DNA from: Tous-C4FEB sp044356555
GTDB taxonomy: Bacteria > Verrucomicrobiota > Verrucomicrobiia > Opitutales > Opitutaceae
Reading direction: 5' to 3'
NCBI GenBank assembly: GCA_044356555.1
Contig: JBIKWB010000018.1
Span: forward strand, 39,241-103,240
DNA length: 64,000 nucleotides
Shown: one piece after another, positions 26,601 through 35,115 of the stretch
Numbering within the stretch: position 1 is the stretch's first letter
Layout: each line of letters begins with the position of its first letter
Notes under the pieces: generated by a model
Told to the model about the DNA's origin: nothing
Seen by the model: the letters and a program-made list of their open reading frames with translations, nothing else
The model's database searches: none
Position numbers and translations under genes: made by a program

Positions 26601-27618
26601 CGGCACGCTCAACCGCGAGCACCGGTTCCGCATCAAGCGCGGCGGCAAAATCCTCCTGGATGAAGACCTCTTCGCCCTCCGCGCGGTGTGGTCGGATGTC
26701 ACCCACCGCATGGCCGCCCTCCGCGACCATCCCGCCTGCGCCGACTCGGAACACCAACTCCGCCAAGACCGCACCAACCCCGGCATCACCCCCGTCGTCA
26801 CGTTCTCCGTTTCCGATTCTTCCGTGGCCTCTGTGGGCCACTCCCGCCCCTCCGTCGCGATCTTGCGCGAACAAGGCGTCAACGGCGAAGTCGAGATGGC
26901 CGCCGCTTTCACCCGCGCCGGCTTCCGCGCCGTCGATGTCCACATGACCGACATCCTCAGCGGCCGTGTGTCGCTCAAGGACTTCCGCGGCCTCGCCGCG
27001 TGCGGCGGCTTCAGCTACGGCGACGTCCTCGGCGCCGGCGAGGGCTGGGCCAAGAGCATTTTGTTCAACGATCATGCCCGCGCCGAGTTCGCCGCTTTCT
27101 TCGCCCGCGAAGACACCTTCGCTCTCGGCGTGTGCAACGGCTGCCAGATGCTGAGCAACCTCAAGTCGATCATCCCGGGATCGGACCACTGGCCACGCTT
27201 CGTGCAGAACCAAAGCGAGCGCTACGAAAGCCGCTACGTCTCGGTCAAAATCGAGCCGAGCCCGAGCATCCTCTTCGCTGGCATGACCGGCAGCGTGCTC
27301 CCCATCGCCGTCGCCCACGGCGAAGGCTTTACCGAGTTCGCCGACGCCGCCGCGCTCAACCATTGCGCCGCCTCCGGTCTCGTCGCCGCCCGCTTCGTGG
27401 ACAACCACCACCAACCGACCGAAGCCTACCCGCTCAACCCCAACGGCTCCCCCCAAGGCCTCACCGCGTTCACAACGACCTCGGGCCGCGTGACGATCAT
27501 GATGCCGCACCCCGAGCGCGTCTTCCGCAGCGCGTGCATGAGCTGGGCTCCCAAAACCTGGGGCGAAGACAGCCCGTGGATGCAGCTCTTCTACAACGCG
27601 CGGGCTTGGGTGGGATAG
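23638..27618 (+). CDS. purL: Phosphoribosylformylglycinamidine synthase, single-chain long form
   Basis: A 1326-residue FGAM synthase combining all functions in one chain, as in E. coli PurL, rather than the PurS/PurQ/PurL complex. The N-terminus [20 protein letters not shown] and [17 protein letters not shown] are family hallmarks. ATP-binding segments include [17 protein letters not shown] and [20 protein letters not shown]. The C-terminal class I glutaminase has its cysteine in [10 protein letters not shown] and an His-Glu pair in [11 protein letters not shown]. Two linkers carry unusual inserts encoded by repeat-like DNA (26161-26189 and about 26800-26852). The gene is divergent from purF and followed by a compositionally different gene. 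Confidence 0.95.
   Translation: [1326 protein letters not shown]
26161..26189 (+). repeat. TCAAC-rich repeat inside purL
   Basis: Three imperfect copies of a CTCAACNCT unit in tandem (TCTCAACCCTCAACGCTCAA and nine more bases). In purL it is translated as the insert QPSTLNSQ between two conserved segments. A closely related sequence forms the intergenic repeat at 59662-59754. Confidence 0.7.
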
Positions 27619-27641
27619 GATGCGACCACAAAACCAACCAA

Positions 27642-28526
27642 ATGAATACCTCTCCCTTTTCGCTACGTATTTTTGTAGCTGATGGCGATCCTGATGGCCT
27701 CCGCATCGTTGATCGTTCGAATTGGATTGGGAAAGCGGTCGTGTTTCCGAGGGCGCTGTTGCCGAGAATCAAAAGTCGGGAAGAGTTCAATCAAACTGGT
27801 ATTTACCTGTTGCTCGGTCCTCGCGAGGACGCGGATGGCGACATCCTCTACATCGGCGAGGGCGATCCTATTCGGCCACGTCTAGATAGCCACTATGCGA
27901 AGAAAGATTTCTGGACGCGCGCCGTGTTTTTCGTGGCGGGCCCAGGGCAATTAAACAAAGCCCACGTCCAATTCCTCGAAGCCCGGCTCGTTAAGCAAGC
28001 ACTGGCAGCCAAGCGCGTGCCGCTTGAGAACAGCAATTACCCAGCTGAGCCCAGCTTGTCAGAAGCAGATCGCGCAGACATGGAGGTTTTCCTTGGAAAC
28101 ATGCTCAGCATGCTGCCGGTTCTAGGTATCCACGCTTTTGAGCTACCCGACTCGAAGCCGAGTGGAGCAAGGAAAGATCCATCGCAGATTTTACTAAAGT
28201 GCAAAGGTAAGGGTGTAACCGCCAGTGGCTACGACACCACGCAAGGATTTGTCGTCCACGCCAATTCTTGGGTCGTTCCACTCTCCGAAGAACCACCGTC
28301 ATTGGCGATCCACGTGCCTTCGGTGCACAAAATGCGCCGCGAGTTTCTTGCGCGGAGCATTCTAAAGGAGGAGCAAGGTCATCTCGTCTTTACCCAAGAC
28401 TACACGTTCAGTTCGCCGTCGCTAGCCGCCGCGTTTGTATTGGGACGAAGCGCCAACGGCCGGACCGAGTGGCATGACGCCACAGGGAAGACGCTAAAGG
28501 AGCTGCAGGAGTCCGCGGCGAAATAG
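27642..28526 (+). CDS. GIY-YIG nuclease-like protein with C-terminal DUF4357
   Basis: A 294-residue protein beginning at ATG 27642, 23 bases after purL. Residues about 50-125 match the GIY-YIG nuclease fold: GIYLLLGPREDADGDILYIG supplies the two signature strands, and an Arg follows in PIRPRLDSH with a Glu in FLEARLVKQA. Residues about 205-285 fit DUF4357 (KGKGVTASGYDTTQGFVVHA). Such proteins are often found near restriction or defence genes, but none is adjacent. Codon use is visibly more AT-rich than in neighbours, indicating recent acquisition. Followed by a toxin-antitoxin pair. Confidence 0.8.
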   Translation: MNTSPFSLRIFVADGDPDGLRIVDRSNWIGKAVVFPRALLPRIKSREEFNQTGIYLLLGPREDADGDILYIGEGDPIRPRLDSHYAKKDFWTRAVFFVAGPGQLNKAHVQFLEARLVKQALAAKRVPLENSNYPAEPSLSEADRADMEVFLGNMLSMLPVLGIHAFELPDSKPSGARKDPSQILLKCKGKGVTASGYDTTQGFVVHANSWVVPLSEEPPSLAIHVPSVHKMRREFLARSILKEEQGHLVFTQDYTFSSPSLAAAFVLGRSANGRTEWHDATGKTLKELQESAAK

Positions 28527-28633
28527 AGGCTGATCACCGCATCTCCACCGAGTGGTTGATCACCAACGTCGGCGGCCTTCGACGGCTTGGGCGCCAAGTT
28601 TGACCACCAAGCGCCCGCACTTACCGTTTCGCC

Positions 28634-28882
28634 GTGCAAGCCACGGTCAGCAGCAAATATCAGATTACGATCCCGGCCAAGTTGCGGAAAAAATTCCATC
28701 TGAAGCCGGGCATGAAACTGCTCTTCGATGAACAAGCGGCCGACCTCCGGGCGAAGCCCAAACATGACTTCGACCTGGAGGCCATGCGCGGCGCCCTCGG
28801 CGCGGCCAAGAACTTCGAGCCTGGCAAGACCTCGACTCAAATCCTCCGCGAATTGCGCGGCTATGACCGCAGCAGCCTGTGA
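28634..28882 (+). CDS. AbrB-type antitoxin (VapB-like)
   Basis: An 82-residue protein starting at GTG 28634. The N-terminal half is a swapped-hairpin AbrB/MazE-type DNA-binding domain: VSSKYQITIPAKLRKKFHL, then KPGMKLLFDE. The C-terminal tail (EAMRGALGAAKNFEPGKTST) would bind the toxin. Its stop overlaps the GTG start of the PIN-domain gene by four bases, the classical antitoxin-first arrangement. The complex is expected to repress its own promoter in the interval 28527-28633. Confidence 0.85.
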   Translation: MQATVSSKYQITIPAKLRKKFHLKPGMKLLFDEQAADLRAKPKHDFDLEAMRGALGAAKNFEPGKTSTQILRELRGYDRSSL

Positions 28883-29280
28883 CCACCGCGGTAGACAGTT
28901 CCGTCCTGTGGGCCATAGCCAAGGGCGAAGAAGACGGCCCGGGATGGTTGGAAAAGCTAGCCGAGTGCCGCAGCGAGGGACGGTTGGTAGTCTGCGATAT
29001 CGTTTGGGCCGAGACCCGCCCCGCCTTCCCGACCGCCGCCGCGCACGCCGGTTTCTTCTCCCAACTCAGCGTCCATTTCGATCCATCCGATGAAGCGGTC
29101 GCCAACTTGGCCGGCGAAATCCAAGACCGCTACCGCAAAGCCAGCGGTAAACGCCTCCGCCTGATCGCCGACTTCCTGATCGGCGCACACGCCGCGATGC
29201 GCGCCACCCGGCTCGCCACAAAAGACGACGGTTTCTTTCGCGCCCAATTCCGAAAACTGTCGGTCGTGCGGCCAGCCTGA
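28879..29280 (+). CDS. PIN-domain toxin (VapC-like)
   Basis: A 133-residue PIN-domain ribonuclease starting at GTG 28879 within the antitoxin stop (GTGA overlap). Acidic metal ligands are visible: Asp in AVDSSVLWAI, Glu in DIVWAETRPAF, Asp in LIADFLIGAHA and Asp in LATKDDGFF. VapC toxins cleave tRNA or rRNA when the antitoxin is lost. Paired with the AbrB-type antitoxin it forms a complete type II system. The catalytic residues are intact, so the toxin is probably functional. Confidence 0.88.
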   Translation: MTTAVDSSVLWAIAKGEEDGPGWLEKLAECRSEGRLVVCDIVWAETRPAFPTAAAHAGFFSQLSVHFDPSDEAVANLAGEIQDRYRKASGKRLRLIADFLIGAHAAMRATRLATKDDGFFRAQFRKLSVVRPA

Positions 29281-29396
29281 ATTCAACGGCCAAAGCGATC
29301 CGGCCCGCCAAGGATTCGCCTTTGACGCCCGCCGCTCCATCCGCCCGGCTGCCCCCTGTTCTCCCGGCTCATCTCCACCGTTAGTACCCTAAAAAC

Positions 29397-30287
29397 ATGG
29401 AACGCAAATCCGCCCAAGAATTCGATCAAGAGCTGCTCTACCTCTACGACTACTACGTCCACGGCCAGATCGACCGGCGCACGTTTCTCGAGCGCGCCGC
29501 CAAGTTTGCCGTCGGTGGCGTCACCGCTCTCGCGCTCTTGGAAATGCTCAATCCCCATTACGCCTTCGCCGCCCAAGTCCCCAAGGAAGACGCGCGCGTC
29601 CTCACCCGCTACGAGAAATTTCCCTCGCCCGCCGGCAGCGGCGAATGCCGCGGTCTCCTAGCGAAACCCGCCGGCGCCAAAGGCAAACTTCCCGGCGTTA
29701 TCGTCATTCATGAAAACCGTGGCCTGAATCCCTACATCGAGGACGTCGCCCGCCGCGTCGCCCTCGCCGGCTTTGTTGCCTTCGCGCCCGACGCGCTCTT
29801 CCCCTTCGGCGGCTACCCCGGCACCGACGACGAGGGCCGGGCCATGCAGTCCAAAATGGACGGCAAGAAACTCACCGAAGATTTCGTCGCCGCCACCCAG
29901 TTCCTCCACGCGCACCCCGAGTGCAACGGCTCGATCGGCGTGACCGGCTTCTGCTACGGCGGCGGCATGGCCAACACCCTTTCGTGGCGTCTTCCTGAAA
30001 TCGTGAAAGCCGCCGTGCCCTACTACGGCGGTCAACCCACCGCCGAAAACGCCGCCAAGATCAAGGGCTCGCTTTTGCTCCACTTCGGCGAACTCGACGC
30101 CCGCGTAAACGCCGGCTGGCCTGCGTGGGAAGCCGCGCTGAAAGCCGCCAAGGTGGAATACGAGGCCTTCATCTACCCCGGCACGAATCACGGCTTCCAT
30201 AACGACACGACGCCCCGCTTCGACAAAGCCGCCGCCGAGCTCTCTTGGACCCGCACCATCGAGTTCTTCAAAAAGAAACTCGGCTGA
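29397..30287 (+). CDS. Dienelactone hydrolase family protein with Tat-type leader
   Basis: A 296-residue alpha/beta hydrolase of the YghX/dienelactone hydrolase type. After 25 charged residues the N-terminus carries a twin-arginine motif (IDRRTFLERAAKFAVGG) followed by a hydrophobic stretch, suggesting folded export by Tat. The nucleophilic cysteine is in GFCYGGGMAN, with likely acid FGELDARV and histidine GTNHGFHND. The region GVIVIHENRGLNPYIEDVAR supplies the oxyanion loop. Substrate unknown. The ATG at 29397 preserves the complete leader. A strong inverted repeat follows the stop. Confidence 0.87.
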   Translation: MERKSAQEFDQELLYLYDYYVHGQIDRRTFLERAAKFAVGGVTALALLEMLNPHYAFAAQVPKEDARVLTRYEKFPSPAGSGECRGLLAKPAGAKGKLPGVIVIHENRGLNPYIEDVARRVALAGFVAFAPDALFPFGGYPGTDDEGRAMQSKMDGKKLTEDFVAATQFLHAHPECNGSIGVTGFCYGGGMANTLSWRLPEIVKAAVPYYGGQPTAENAAKIKGSLLLHFGELDARVNAGWPAWEAALKAAKVEYEAFIYPGTNHGFHNDTTPRFDKAAAELSWTRTIEFFKKKLG

Positions 30288-30297
30288 GCCCGTCCGA

Positions 30298-30357
30298 TGT
30301 GGGAGCGAGCTTGCTCGCGCCGAGAAGACCAAAATCGCGAGCAAGCTCGCTCCCACA
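30298..30357. repeat. REP-like inverted repeat
   Basis: Two perfectly complementary 22-base arms (30298-30319 and 30336-30357, core GGGAGCGAGCTTGCTCGCG) separated by 16 bases. Each arm is itself partly palindromic (GCGAGCTTGCTCGC). The pattern resembles the REP elements known in pseudomonads. It lies 10 bases after the hydrolase stop and could stabilise or end its transcript. From 30381 the spacer continues with TTCGCG-rich sequence. Confidence 0.85.
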
Positions 30358-30425
30358 CCCCGCTCCCAATTTCGATCAGAATTCGCGCTCCTTCGCGCCC
30401 ATTCGCGGTTAAAAAATCCTTCCCC

Positions 30426-31082
30426 TCATCCCACCCGCGCAAACGCCACGATCTCGTTCTGCTCGCGGTGATTCGTCCAGAAATTCGTCCCGTCAAACGC
30501 CAGACCGCGCGCCGAAAAGCCCAGCTTGGCCAGCATCTCGCAGCCGCCGGTGGCCGGATCGAATCGCTCGATAAAGTAGTCGTCCGACTCTTCGTTCGTC
30601 GTGGTCGCCAGATAAAAAACCCCGCTCGCGAAGCACTGCCCCACCACCTGACGCGGCACCTCCAGCACCCGACCCGGTTTGCCGTCGGTGCCGATTGAAA
30701 TCAATTTCTGCGGATACCACTGGCTGAGCACCAGCGACGTGCCGTCGTGCGACAGATGCGATCCCATCCCGTCCGGACACGGCAGACTGAACGCCGGATC
30801 AAACCCCACCCCCGGCCGCAGGCGGCGGATGCGCCGCGAATCGACATCCACGGCGTCGACTCCGCAGACGACGTAAAATTCTTCGCCCAACTTGGTGATG
30901 CCCCACACCGTGTCGCCGGCCGGCACCGCGCACTCCCACGTGACCTGCCACGACGAGCGGTCGAGGGCGTAGACTTTCTTCGTCTGCCGGGAGCTCAGCC
31001 AAAGCGTGCCGCCATCGACATAAATCGCCTGGGGCTTGGGAAACGGCGAGGCGAGGCGCTGCAATTCGGTTATCGTCGTCAT
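30426..31082 (-). CDS. Cytoplasmic beta-propeller-like protein of unknown function
   Basis: A 218-residue protein without signal peptide. Short repeats of the type GTLWLSSRQTKKVYALDRSS, GEEFYVVCGVDAVDVDSRRI and GVFYLATTTNEESDDYFIER suggest four to five propeller blades, similar in layout to glutamine cyclotransferase-like or PQQ-like propellers, but no catalytic residues were recognised. It is encoded 39 bases downstream of the alcohol dehydrogenase gene on the same strand and may be co-transcribed. Confidence 0.7.
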   Translation of the reverse strand: MTTITELQRLASPFPKPQAIYVDGGTLWLSSRQTKKVYALDRSSWQVTWECAVPAGDTVWGITKLGEEFYVVCGVDAVDVDSRRIRRLRPGVGFDPAFSLPCPDGMGSHLSHDGTSLVLSQWYPQKLISIGTDGKPGRVLEVPRQVVGQCFASGVFYLATTTNEESDDYFIERFDPATGGCEMLAKLGFSARGLAFDGTNFWTNHREQNEIVAFARVG

Positions 31083-31121
31083 CGTATGGGCAAGGTCAGG
31101 TCAAAGACCGCAGACTGGTCC

Positions 31122-32141
31122 TCAGTTCAGGTCGTTCTCCAGCACGACGCGGTAGCGCGCTTTGCCCGAACGCAGCCGCTCCAAGGCTTCGTTGATCCGC
31201 GACATTGGAAATTTCTCAATGATCGGCGCGATCGAGTGCCGCGCGCAGAACGCCATCATCCGTGCCGCCGTGGACGGGCTGCCGACCGGCGAACCGGACA
31301 CCGACTTCTGGCCCATAATCAGCGAAAACGCCCCGACCGGCACCGGCTCAAGCACCGCGCCGACCAAATGCAGCCGCCCCCGGGGTGCCAGCGCGCTGAT
31401 AAAAAGATCCCACGGCAACGTCACGTTCGACGTCACCAAAATGAAATCGAGCGAGCCCGCGAGTTGCTTGAGCTGATCCTTATCGACCGAGCTGACCGCC
31501 CGGTGCGCTCCGAGCTTCAGCGCCTCTTCCCGTTTCGATTCGCTGGAGGTAAAGGCCACCACTTCGCAGCCCCACTTGTTGAGAAATTGCAACGCGAGGT
31601 GCCCGAGTCCGCCGATTCCCACCACGCCGACCCGATCCGTCGGCCGCAGACCGTACTGCAGGAGGGGATTGAACACCGTGAGTCCGCCGCAAAACAGCGG
31701 CCCCGCGCTCTCGGATTGCATCGCATCCGGAATCGGCGTGGCCCACTCCCAGTTGCAACGCACGCGGTCCGCGAACCCCCCGTGCCGGCCCACGATCGTG
31801 GCTTCCCCGACGAGGCAGAGATTGTGGTCGCCCGCCAGACACTGCGCACACGACATGCAGCTGCCCGAGTGCCAGCCGAGACCGACCCGGTCACCGACCT
31901 TCACCCGCTTGGCGGTCGGGCCGGTCGCAGTCACCGTGCCCACCACCTCATGGCCGGCGACCATCGGGTAACTGGAAAAGCCCCAGTCGTTGTCGAGCAT
32001 CGAGAGATCGGAGTGACAGATGCCGCAGTGGGAAACCTTGATTTCCACCTGCTCGGATTTGAGCGGGCCGGCGTCATACTCGTAGGGTTTGAGCGGTTGG
32101 CCTTTGCCAAACGCCGCATAGGCTTTGATCGGGGAGTTCAT
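31122..32141 (-). CDS. NAD(P)-dependent zinc alcohol dehydrogenase (YahK/CAD type)
   Basis: A 339-residue medium-chain dehydrogenase of the cinnamyl-alcohol-dehydrogenase group, which reduces a wide range of aldehydes. Catalytic zinc ligands are in HCGICHSDLSML and VAGHEVVGTV; unlike the dehydrogenase at 9735, all four structural-zinc cysteines are present (SCMSCAQCLAGDHNLC). The nucleotide-binding motif is VGIGGLGHLALQF. Start ATG 32141 gives MNSPIKAYAAFGKG, the normal N-terminus; upstream codons are not conserved-looking. Confidence 0.92.
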   Translation of the reverse strand: MNSPIKAYAAFGKGQPLKPYEYDAGPLKSEQVEIKVSHCGICHSDLSMLDNDWGFSSYPMVAGHEVVGTVTATGPTAKRVKVGDRVGLGWHSGSCMSCAQCLAGDHNLCLVGEATIVGRHGGFADRVRCNWEWATPIPDAMQSESAGPLFCGGLTVFNPLLQYGLRPTDRVGVVGIGGLGHLALQFLNKWGCEVVAFTSSESKREEALKLGAHRAVSSVDKDQLKQLAGSLDFILVTSNVTLPWDLFISALAPRGRLHLVGAVLEPVPVGAFSLIMGQKSVSGSPVGSPSTAARMMAFCARHSIAPIIEKFPMSRINEALERLRSGKARYRVVLENDLN

Positions 32142-32313
32142 AAAGTGAAAAACAGAGGACGCTGACGAAGAAACGGCCGGATTTCGCAGTTGATCAGGCT
32201 GACCACTGCCTTGGCTGCCCGCATCGTTCAACTCGCTCAAAAAAGTGCAAGGAGTGGTCGGAACTATTTGCTCGGTCCGAGGCCGACAACACGTGGAGAC
32301 CGGGGTCGCGCCC

Positions 32314-35115
32314 TCACGGCAATTCGTAAATCTCCACGATTCCCTCCCCCACGCCGCCATCCGCGCCGGCAACCTGCACGGTGTAACTGATCCCGGCGGT
32401 TAACGTGACGACCACCGCCGCATCCCTGCTCCCGGGCGTGAGCGGAAACGCTCCCACTTGGGCGAAGACGGCCGCAAGCGTCGGGTTCCAATCGTCGTTT
32501 TCCGCGATCTTCCCGGCGCCGTCGCGCACCTCGATCCTCGGGTTGGCGAGCACCCCCGGCAGGTTAAACGGCGGCAGGGCCAACGCCGGACCGATCCCAC
32601 GGATCAACACGCGCCGCGTCCCCGTGCCGCTCAGGTAAAATCCAGCGATCAAAACATCGCTCCCAGTGCCCACGCGGTTCCGCGCCGCCAGTCCGATCAA
32701 GCGCGCCGCGCTCCCGCTGCCCGCGTCGTAAACTTCGGCCAAGACCGTTCCACCCGCTGTGCCGGTGACCTCGACCGTGTGCGCGCCGCGCACGGGTCGC
32801 AACAAAGCGGAATCGCGACTGGCCGCCGGAAATGGAAACGCCCCCAGCCCCGAGAACACCGGTCCAAACACCGCCGGCCAATCGTTGTTGTCCGCCACCT
32901 TCACCCCGTCGCGAAACAGTTCCATCCGCGGGTCCGCCATAAATGCCGGCAATCCAAACGCCGCCAACGCCGGTCCCGCCGCGCGCACGAGCAAGTCCTT
33001 CGAACCGCCATTGACGACAAATCCCATCGTCACCGTCTGGCCCACGGCGAGCGTGGTGCGTAACGAGACGCTCGACAGCCATGCCGCCGGATCGACCGCG
33101 ACTTCCGCCGCTACGCTGGTCGCCGCACCGAGCGCATTCGTGATTACCACCGTGTAGTCGCCAGCATCCGTTACCTTCGCCGCCGGAATAACGAGGGTCG
33201 CTCCCGTCGCACCCGCGAGCGCGACGCCGTTTAAACGCCACTGATAGGCCAGCGGCGCCGCTCCGGTTGCCGTCACCCTGAGGCTCAATTCGCTCCCCAT
33301 CACGACGCGCTTGCCCGGCGGTTGGGAAGTGATCGCAGGCACGCCCACACCCGTTGATGCCGCCCGCGCCACCTCGACCGAACGGGTCACCACGGGACTC
33401 GCCGAAAATCCCGCCAGCGTCGCCTGAAACGTAAACGGATACACGCCGTTGCCCTGCCCGATCGGCACCCTCGTCCGAAACGACACGATTCCGGCGGCGT
33501 CCGCCGTAACCGAAGTTTGCTCGATCACCGTGTTCCGAAGGCCATCGCTCACCCGCAGCGTCACCCCGCTGACCGGCCGGTCGGCGCCGTCGGTCACCGC
33601 GATCATAAACTCCAGCGTATCATCCCAGTTGCGCACCGGCGTCACCGTCGGCGTCACGCTCGCGAGCCGCAGCGCGGGCGGCGCCGCCGTCGTCGAGGCG
33701 GTGGCTTCATTGGTGTAAAGCGCGACGGGCGCGGCCGCGCTCACCGCCTGCACGCGGTAAAGATAGCTGACGCCGGATACGACCGTCGTGTCGCGATAAC
33801 TCGCGACGTTGGCCGCGACCGTGGCGAGGTTCGTCCAACTCGTCGCCGCCCCTGCTTTGCGCTCAATCCGGAACCCGGTCTCACTCGCCGTCGTATCTGT
33901 CCAAGAAAGCTCAATCGCCGCGGCCTCGCCCGACGCCACCAAGGCGGCCGGCGCCGTCCAGTCGCCCAAATACTCCGCGATACCGTCGCGAATCGCGGTC
34001 GCGACGAGGCGTTTGAAACGCTCGTCCTGCAACGCCGCGTTGTCCGGCATCGGCATGTCCATGAACGCGATTTCGAGAATCACCGCCGGCCGCGTCGCGA
34101 GCCGATTCTCGCCGTAGCTGCCGTTGAATCCCTTCACGAGACGATCGCGCCACGTCGGATTATAGTCGCGCCGGATCGCGTTCATGACGCTGGCATGCAG
34201 CACGTCGGCGAGACGCTTGTTCTGCGCCGCAAAGGCGTTGCCCGTATCGTAAAGCGTCTCCGTCCCGGTGCCGCCGCCGCCGTTGTTGTGGATGCTCACG
34301 AGCAACTCGGCCTCGATCGCGTTCGCGTAGCGCGGTCGGCAGCGGATGTCTTGCTCGAGATGGGTAAAGCCCGACTCGTTCCAGACCGAGGGATCGGCCC
34401 CGAGCGCTTTCACGTGGTAGCGCGCCGCTTCCTGCCATTTCGGAAACCCCGACTCCCCGTTGCCGGCGTTGCGGTCGAGATTCCGCGTCGAGCGCACGTC
34501 GGCACCGTCGGCCACGAGCAAGTTGTTCAAAATCGTGACGAAATCGTGATTCACAAAATCTTCCACGATCCCCTGTAAAAACGGCCGCTGCAGCCCCCAG
34601 ATGCTGCCCGTGAAATAATATCCGTGCCCCGGACTGATCGCGACGCGACGCCCGCTCAAAGCCTGAGCCGAGCGCACCGGCGGTGCGGGCAAGAGCACCG
34701 CGTCCCGAGCCACCGGCGGCACGGAGACGTTTTCCTTCGATTCGAAAAGCCGCTCCAACGGCACCCCGTCGATCAGGATATACAGGTCAAACGTCCGCAG
34801 CTCCGTCTCCAGCACGGCGCTCGCCGCTTCGTCGATTTCATGGGCAAACGCTTCAAACGCGCCGCTTCCCAACCCGAGTTCCAACACCTCGCGGCTGAAG
34901 TTCAGCTTGAGCCGACTCCCTTCGAGCGACGCCGCCAACAGACGAATCCTACCGGCGATTTCCGGGGGCGCGGATGTCGGCAATGCCACGGCGACGGCCG
35001 CCGCCGCGCGCGCCCCCAACGAAACAGGGTTTGACGCCGCAAACATCGGGTTTTCCAACGGCCCAAAAAAGATAACCACCAAAAACAAAACCGTTGAATG
35101 GAACCGTGTCAGCAT
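32314..35115 (-). CDS. Secreted N-acetylmuramoyl-L-alanine amidase with FN3, Ig-like and repeated C-terminal modules
   Basis: A 933-residue secreted protein. A signal peptide (MLTRFHSTVLFLVVIFFGP) leads into a domain of unknown type, then an Amidase_3 domain at about 150-395, with zinc ligands in AISPGHGYYF and LLVSIHNNGGGG and the catalytic Glu in VILEIAFMD. It would cut the amide between muramic acid and the stem peptide. An FN3 domain follows (SWTDTTASETGFRIERKAGA), then a bacterial Ig-like pair (QPPGKRVVMGSELSLRVTAT). The last 250 residues contain two copies of a module with RAAGPALAAFGLPAF/RGIGPALALPPFNLP and NNDW/NDDW, common in large secreted proteins of this group. The extra modules suggest surface or matrix attachment. 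Confidence 0.87.
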   Translation of the reverse strand: MLTRFHSTVLFLVVIFFGPLENPMFAASNPVSLGARAAAAVAVALPTSAPPEIAGRIRLLAASLEGSRLKLNFSREVLELGLGSGAFEAFAHEIDEAASAVLETELRTFDLYILIDGVPLERLFESKENVSVPPVARDAVLLPAPPVRSAQALSGRRVAISPGHGYYFTGSIWGLQRPFLQGIVEDFVNHDFVTILNNLLVADGADVRSTRNLDRNAGNGESGFPKWQEAARYHVKALGADPSVWNESGFTHLEQDIRCRPRYANAIEAELLVSIHNNGGGGTGTETLYDTGNAFAAQNKRLADVLHASVMNAIRRDYNPTWRDRLVKGFNGSYGENRLATRPAVILEIAFMDMPMPDNAALQDERFKRLVATAIRDGIAEYLGDWTAPAALVASGEAAAIELSWTDTTASETGFRIERKAGAATSWTNLATVAANVASYRDTTVVSGVSYLYRVQAVSAAAPVALYTNEATASTTAAPPALRLASVTPTVTPVRNWDDTLEFMIAVTDGADRPVSGVTLRVSDGLRNTVIEQTSVTADAAGIVSFRTRVPIGQGNGVYPFTFQATLAGFSASPVVTRSVEVARAASTGVGVPAITSQPPGKRVVMGSELSLRVTATGAAPLAYQWRLNGVALAGATGATLVIPAAKVTDAGDYTVVITNALGAATSVAAEVAVDPAAWLSSVSLRTTLAVGQTVTMGFVVNGGSKDLLVRAAGPALAAFGLPAFMADPRMELFRDGVKVADNNDWPAVFGPVFSGLGAFPFPAASRDSALLRPVRGAHTVEVTGTAGGTVLAEVYDAGSGSAARLIGLAARNRVGTGSDVLIAGFYLSGTGTRRVLIRGIGPALALPPFNLPGVLANPRIEVRDGAGKIAENDDWNPTLAAVFAQVGAFPLTPGSRDAAVVVTLTAGISYTVQVAGADGGVGEGIVEIYELP

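Noticed and set aside
26688..27641. Upstream in-frame extension of the GIY-YIG protein through the end of purL
   Set aside because: The extension overlaps conserved purL coding sequence and is Arg/Pro-rich shadow; the protein clearly starts at 27642.
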